Shown: positions 60,969-64,000 of the stretch, piece by piece
Numbering within the stretch: the first letter of the stretch is position 1
Layout: each line of letters begins with the position of its first letter
Assembly: GCA_051453625.1 (NCBI GenBank)
Contig: JBOZIK010000001.1
Span: 70,949,928-71,013,927, forward strand
Length of the DNA stretch: 64,000 nt
From: Welwitschia mirabilis
Taxonomy: Eukaryota > Gnetophyta > Gnetopsida > Welwitschiales
Direction: 5' to 3'
The notes under the pieces: generated by a model
What the model was told of the DNA's origin: nothing
Databases searched by the model: none
The model's input: only the letters and a program-made list of their open reading frames with translations
Position numbers and translations under genes: made by a program

Positions 60969-62695
60969 GTAGCTGCATAGTATTTTCTTCCATTAATTTA
61001 TTTTGACATTTATTTCTAGTGTTGTTTCATTCGTTACATCTTATGGGATCCATAATATAGTGGCAACATTAACATTATTTCTCCTCCTTTTGTGTAGTTG
61101 AAAAAGAAAATGCAATTGGACAAGGTAATAATGGAAGAAACATCGACATGCAATATTATGCCTATGGATGTACAATAAAGTACAAATACAATTGGTTTAA
61201 TTACAGTGGTGGCTCTCCTTGTATATTGAGAAGAAATTAGTTTTTTATTCTGGTACTTGTGTAAAGATTTATGATTGACTGTGTTATTGCATGGGTATTT
61301 GAAAACTTCTTCTTTGTAGTCCACAAGATTATTATTTAGTTGTGATAAAATCATATAATGTGCTAATAAAGTGAACTTATCTCTTCTTTACCTATTATAT
61401 CTAATGCACTAAAAATGTTGCTACATGTTAAAGCTACCATATTGGTTTGTTGCCCAAAGGACCACTTTACAGATAAGTATAAAAATCTGAAATGGTCATA
61501 TGCATCTTTTCCAAATAGCCCTAGTGCTCTAGATGACATCCAAACAATTTTGTATGACCTCTTAAGTGTAATTAAATAAAAATTAATTACTTCTTAGAAC
61601 CATAAAATTTAATTTAATTTTTCTTTTATCCTTTTGTTAACTTCTAGCTAAAGACATGCAAGGGGATTTCCTATGTAGAAAATCTATACTTTTAACAATA
61701 AAATTTTGCTTCAGCATTCATTAGTTCATGCAAATTTGTGTCACTTAAAAATTCATAGAAAATAGAAACTTGCACTTGATGTTATTCTATAAAAGCTAGG
61801 ATGCCCTTTCATCTTTCAAGTATTTAATTAAGTTCTAGGATCTTGTTTAATTTGAAGTTTCAAATAATCATTACATTTTATCTTAAAGAAGTATGGATTT
61901 TTTTATAGAATAAAGGATGAAGAGTTTATGTAAAACAATTACAGATAGCTATTCTATGTCTTTTAGATGGTTGAAAATGTGTTATTGTATGAGTGCTGAT
62001 CATTTCGTTTTTGTTAAAGGAAGAATAAGGCATTGTACTAAATTAGAACTTAATCAACTAATAATATATAAGATACCTGTGTTTAAAGGTACTGTTTTTT
62101 CCTTAGTTCACAGTGCCTCTTACTTCAACCACATCCACTAGTTCTAACACTGTTGCACTAACACCTCCCTTAATACCTGTAATTTCAATACTCTTCTATT
62201 TTTTGGAATAATCTTTTGGGGTATTCCTCTACTAATATTTATTTATCATCTGAAGCTAATTATACATCTAGTTGCCTTCAGCTAATAACACTAAAAAATT
62301 ATCAAAATAAAATAACTAATTCTCTCATGACAAGGATTTGTATGTATCAAGGTCTAGCTTTACTCAGATGTAAAGAAGAAAGCAATGTGCTATAGTATAA
62401 ATGTAGACCTTTAGTCTCCCACCTTTAAAGATCTTAATGATTACTAGCATATGGATAACAATACATCATTTGTAATTAAACCTTTGAATGAAACTATCAA
62501 AATAGTTACATAACTTGTGCTTCCAATCTTTAAGTATAAATGCTTCATAAGTAAAAAGTCACTAATTTAGAAGTGCAAAAATTTTGTGAACTTTTTGATT
62601 TGTTCTAGGTGGTTGGCTTTAACATGGTAGATTATTAAAGTAAGCCCAAGAGATATTCCACTAAATACATACAAAAACTAGTGTAATGGACAAAT
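60969..62695 (+). other. Probable intronic or intergenic stretch
   Basis: No firm exon is seen. An open piece around 61437-61565 and a 74-codon ORF at 61917-62141 are longer than the local average, but lack recognisable motifs. A minus-strand ORF of 106 codons (61034-61354) is likewise unrecognised. Confidence 0.35.
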
Positions 62696-62955
62696 NNNNN
62701 NNNNNNNNNNNNNNNNNNNNNNNNNNNNNNNNNNNNNNNNNNNNNNNNNNNNNNNNNNNNNNNNNNNNNNNNNNNNNNNNNNNNNNNNNNNNNNNNNNNN
62801 NNNNNNNNNNNNNNNNNNNNNNNNNNNNNNNNNNNNNNNNNNNNNNNNNNNNNNNNNNNNNNNNNNNNNNNNNNNNNNNNNNNNNNNNNNNNNNNNNNNN
62901 NNNNNNNNNNNNNNNNNNNNNNNNNNNNNNNNNNNNNNNNNNNNNNNNNNNNNNN
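62696..62955. other. Assembly gap (260 N)
   Basis: Unlike the other larger gaps, the flanks do not repeat each other. Confidence 0.95.
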
Positions 62956-63160
62956 CAGTTAAGAATCTAAGGTTAAATTTTTTTCAGAGCGATGATATTG
63001 ATCATTTAAAAGTTGCTTATTATGAAGTATTTCTTATGTGAAGTATTGCCTTAGTTTTAGAAACTAGTGGTTTTAACATATTCAATAACTATGAGGTTAG
63101 CAAACCTCTTTTAGAATGATGAAATTTTTTGACAAAATGTTATTTTATCATGGTCTACAG

Positions 63161-63235
63161 GTTTCCATAAATGACATCATTTTGAGCATTGCTACACTAG
63201 TGGGGTATGACCTTTTTCATGGAGGGTATTGGTAT
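63161..63235 (+). CDS. Weak candidate exon
   Basis: It follows a CAG acceptor at 63158-63160 (TGGTCTACAG) and is open for about 25 codons beginning Val-Ser-Ile-Asn-Asp-Ile-Ile. The opening faintly resembles a block in 2-oxoacid dehydrogenase E2 catalytic domains, but similarity is lost after about eight residues and a TAA ends the frame. It could equally be chance. Confidence 0.15.
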
Positions 63236-63397
63236 TAAGTAGGAGTCTTAGCTTTGATAAGGTTTTCAATCCTCTTCAATGTGTTCTTTACCTTATCTTT
63301 TACTTACCTTGGTCAGACTCATGCATGCTTCAGCTAAGCATAACTAAATATTTATAAGATTTAATTTATTTTTAGTTCATTTTCTTCTTTCTTTTAG

Positions 63398-63490
63398 AAG
63401 ATTCATATGATTAAGTTGCCTCTCTATGTAGTTCTTGAGAAGCACCAACCTCTGATTTCTAAAGAAGTTATTAAAGAAGAAGTTGTTTAA
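63398..63490 (+). CDS. Weak candidate terminal exon
   Basis: A strong pyrimidine tract with TTTTAG at 63392-63397 precedes 30 open codons ending in TAA (63488-63490). The residues are hydrophobic then lysine-glutamate-rich. The protein is not recognised. Confidence 0.2.
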   Translation, partial: KIHMIKLPLYVVLEKHQPLISKEVIKEEVV

Positions 63491-64000
63491 TGGAAAAGTT
63501 TTCTATGGTCTTTCTTTCATCTCTTAGCTTGGGTAATTGGTTTCCTCTTCTAGTATTTGCAAAGACATATCATTCATAAAACGTTTGTACCATTTATCCA
63601 TTGTAAATTCTCCTTTGAAATGTGGATTCGATAGCCTAATATGCATTCATAGTGTTCGCAAAACTNNNNNNNNNNCTGAATACGAAACTGTTCATGTTGG
63701 AATGGAACTTTACACCAGTGGATGGGAAAGCATAAATAAAAGCCTTATTAACAGTGGAGATGCTAGTTAGAACATTGATTGATATGTTAACCTGCATTTC
63801 TAGCCAATCTAATGAGGTTGTAATGAAGAAAATAAGATACATTAACTTGACTAGAAAAATACATTACACGTTATAATTAAAAAATCTCTATAGCCAATGT
63901 ACTATAAAATGAATTTGGGGATTACCCATAATGCATTTATATGAAATGGTTTTTGACAAAAATAGATACACAGATGATCATTTGACAAATTATGAAATGT
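63491..64000. other. Unassigned end of window with a 10-N gap
   Basis: The 77-codon plus ORF at 63537-63770 spans ten unknown bases (63666-63675), so its continuity is not real evidence. No motif is recognisable on either strand. Confidence 0.4.

Noticed and set aside
61034-61354. 106-codon minus-strand ORF as a gene
   Set aside because: No recognisable motif, no splice or promoter context, and candidate exons nearby are on the other strand.
62686-62970. 94-codon plus-strand ORF
   Set aside because: Mostly unknown bases of the 260-N gap.
63161-63235. Dihydrolipoamide acyltransferase exon
   Set aside because: Only about eight residues resemble the family block, and the frame ends in a stop soon after. 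Kept only as a weak, unnamed exon candidate.

Overview
The window looks like AT-rich, gene-poor nuclear DNA of a flowering plant. Almost everything recognisable is LTR-retrotransposon debris: Ty1/copia of Sirevirus type and Ty3/gypsy of Athila/Tat type, with primer-binding sites matching plant tRNA-iMet and tRNA-Asp. No bacterial-style operons, rRNA, tRNA genes or CRISPR arrays were seen. Nothing in the sequence fixes the species.

Layout. 1-2803: no assignable gene. 2804-21788: a minus-strand Athila-like gypsy element with about 1.25-kb LTRs at both ends, a decayed tRNA-Asp primer site at 20510-20527, gag remnants and an RT-RNase H-integrase region (7400-9620). A 9.2-kb minus-strand Sirevirus-like copia element (10199-19374) is inserted inside its gag. 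The copia element has 1.2-kb LTRs, a tRNA-iMet primer site, a polypurine tract, a 5-bp target duplication (4/5 matching), gag, protease, integrase, RT and RNase H, and possibly an extra 3' ORF. 21789-29002: unassigned AT-rich DNA with short tandem repeats. 29003-30302: a gypsy protease remnant and a 140-bp direct repeat around a 100-N gap. 30303-33406: a probable long LTR (3.1 kb) with a GC-richer core and a 3 x 39-bp array. 34427-41822: a plus-strand Athila-like element with paired LTRs, tRNA-Asp primer site, polypurine tract, gag and protease, but no RT or integrase. 42300-42810: a minus-strand gypsy integrase remnant. 50200-52860: a second minus-strand copia (integrase, RT, RNase H). About 55300-59110: a 3'-truncated plus-strand gypsy element with primer site and RT-RNase H. 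59250-64000: probably host DNA with a few candidate exons, none identified.

Every coding region is broken by stops and frameshifts, and the changes at recognisable motifs are mostly C-to-T or G-to-A, as expected from deamination of methylated cytosines. No element looks autonomous. Three larger assembly gaps are flanked by repeated sequence, which suggests overlapping contigs or hidden duplications. No new functional system was found. The strongest results are the gag-interrupting nested insertion, the loss of the catalytic glutamate in four integrase copies, the duplicated integrase segment at a gap, and an RT-less but structurally complete gypsy element.
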